Source of the DNA: Acholeplasmataceae bacterium
GTDB lineage: Bacteria > Bacillota_I > Bacilli_A > Acholeplasmatales > Acholeplasmataceae
Reading direction: 5' to 3'
DNA: 6,418 nucleotides
Assembly: GCA_030656435.1 (NCBI GenBank)
Contig: JAUSOA010000151.1
Location: 1-6,418 of the forward strand
Under the pieces are notes generated by a model. That model was not told the DNA's origin. It saw only the letters and a list, made by a program, of their open reading frames with translations, and did not search any database. This document shows positions 5,714 to 6,418 of this stretch, in pieces. The translations under genes and the position numbers were made by a program. Position 1 is the first letter of the stretch. Each line of letters begins with the position of its first letter.

Positions 5714-6416
5714 TGAAATTTCCGAGATATCCTAATCTTCTAGAAATTCTTTCAGCAATTTGTACAAATTCTTTGGCAATCACATCACGTCGTGTCCCAT
5801 CTGTTGCAAGATCTGCAGCGACTAAAACACCGACGATTCGATTTTCAAAGTTCCATACAGGAGCTGCTAAAGTGCAAATATGTGATGAATCTTCTAGACT
5901 TGAATAGACATATCGATCCTTTTTAATTTGATCTGTATTGGCAATTCCATTGTTGGTAATATTTTTATCGAAGACTGCGTATGCTTGTCCAATTGGACTA
6001 TTTTCGAAATCTCTAGAGACACTGCCAATTTCTTGTGGTGTCACGATTTTTGAGTTTGCTGGTTGATGTTTAAACACATAAACAATTTTATCGTTAATTC
6101 GCTTTGTAATAAATACAGTTCTTCCGTATTTATCTCCAAAATCCTTAAGCTCAAATTGTGCAGCTTCGATTAAATTCGAATTCTTCGTATAAACTGATCC
6201 TATAGCAAACATCTTAGAACCAATAACGTAATTCTTTAGTCTTGGATCCTTATAATAAATTGCATCTGCACGATATAATGTTTGTAAAAAGTCGTAGACA
6301 GTTGCTTTTGGAATTTCCAGCATTCTATATATCTGACCTAAAGTTAATCCCTCATCGTGCTTTGCGATTAGTTCTAGGATTTGAAGTATTCTTGATACTG
6401 ATCTATTATCTTTCAT
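5706..6416 (-). CDS. IclR-family transcriptional regulator (KdgR-like by context)
   Basis: IclR proteins are dimeric DNA-binding regulators that sense small carboxylates or sugar acids; KdgR controls uronate genes in enterobacteria. The 236 residues contain an N-terminal winged helix: SVSRILQILELIA (6-18) as first helix, LTLGQIYRMLEIP (24-36) leading into the recognition helix KATVYDFLQTL (37-47), and a wing to about residue 66 (NYVIGSKMF follows). An effector domain covers about 80-230 and includes the family's SPIGQAYAVF and the C-terminal CTLAAPVWNFENRIVGVL..AD segment. The start fits the usual IclR N terminus, but only 2 nt lie upstream in the window, so its ribosome site, promoter and operator cannot be seen. 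It is translated ahead of the TIM-barrel gene with an 8-nt overlap, so it shares a transcript with the genes it probably controls and may regulate itself. The effector is inferred (a keto-deoxy uronate such as KDG), not shown. Confidence 0.92.
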   Translation of the reverse strand: MKDNRSVSRILQILELIAKHDEGLTLGQIYRMLEIPKATVYDFLQTLYRADAIYYKDPRLKNYVIGSKMFAIGSVYTKNSNLIEAAQFELKDFGDKYGRTVFITKRINDKIVYVFKHQPANSKIVTPQEIGSVSRDFENSPIGQAYAVFDKNITNNGIANTDQIKKDRYVYSSLEDSSHICTLAAPVWNFENRIVGVLVAADLATDGTRRDVIAKEFVQIAERISRRLGYLGNFNE

Positions 6417-6418
6417 CG

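Noticed and set aside
5713..5907. Plus-strand 64-codon frame opposite the end of iclR
   Set aside because: It is antisense to the conserved IclR effector domain and shows no recognisable motif.
1..6418. Mycoplasma genetic code (TGA as tryptophan)
   Set aside because: The tryptophans checked use TGG, no gene has an internal TGA, and TGA ends nusB and the TIM-barrel gene at overlaps typical of operon stops.
1..6418. tRNA, riboswitch, CRISPR array, insertion sequence or long repeat
   Set aside because: Nearly all of the window is coding, and the single 104-nt intergenic region is explained by a terminator and promoter; no repeated units or transposase motifs were seen.

Overview
This 6.4 kb window is a compact, AT-rich piece of bacterial chromosome in which every supported gene lies on the minus strand. 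All tryptophans I checked are encoded by TGG, and TGA ends nusB and the TIM-barrel gene, so the standard bacterial code applies, not the Mycoplasma code. The low GC, the Lys/Ile-rich proteins and the nusB-xseA-xseB-dxs order point to a low-GC Firmicute or a relative such as an Acholeplasma/Izemoplasma-type mollicute or an Erysipelotrichia-like lineage. The exact lineage is inference.

There are two transcription units, read from high to low coordinates. The first (6416 to 3266) is a uronate-catabolism module. It holds an IclR-family regulator, an uncharacterised xylose-isomerase-like TIM-barrel enzyme, kduI (5-keto-4-deoxyuronate isomerase) and kduD (2-dehydro-3-deoxy-D-gluconate 5-dehydrogenase). 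The genes overlap by 8 and 4 nt and are then separated by 16 nt, and the unit ends at a strong intrinsic terminator (3221-3250). KduI and KduD act in sequence on the unsaturated-uronate product released from pectin or glycosaminoglycan fragments and deliver 2-keto-3-deoxygluconate. The lyase, hydrolase, transporter, kinase and aldolase needed to complete the route are not in the window.

The second unit (3161 to beyond position 1) is a housekeeping operon: nusB (antitermination), xseA and xseB (both subunits of exonuclease VII) and dxs (first step of the MEP isoprenoid pathway, cut by the window edge after 416 codons). Its genes overlap or nearly touch. Compared with the common Firmicutes arrangement, folD and ispA are absent from between these genes. 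The only intergenic region of note (3162-3265) carries the terminator of the first unit and probable promoter elements of the second.

I saw no RNA genes, mobile elements, CRISPR arrays or long repeats. The least explained component is the TIM-barrel protein: its metal-binding residues are intact, but its place in the kdu pathway is not obvious.
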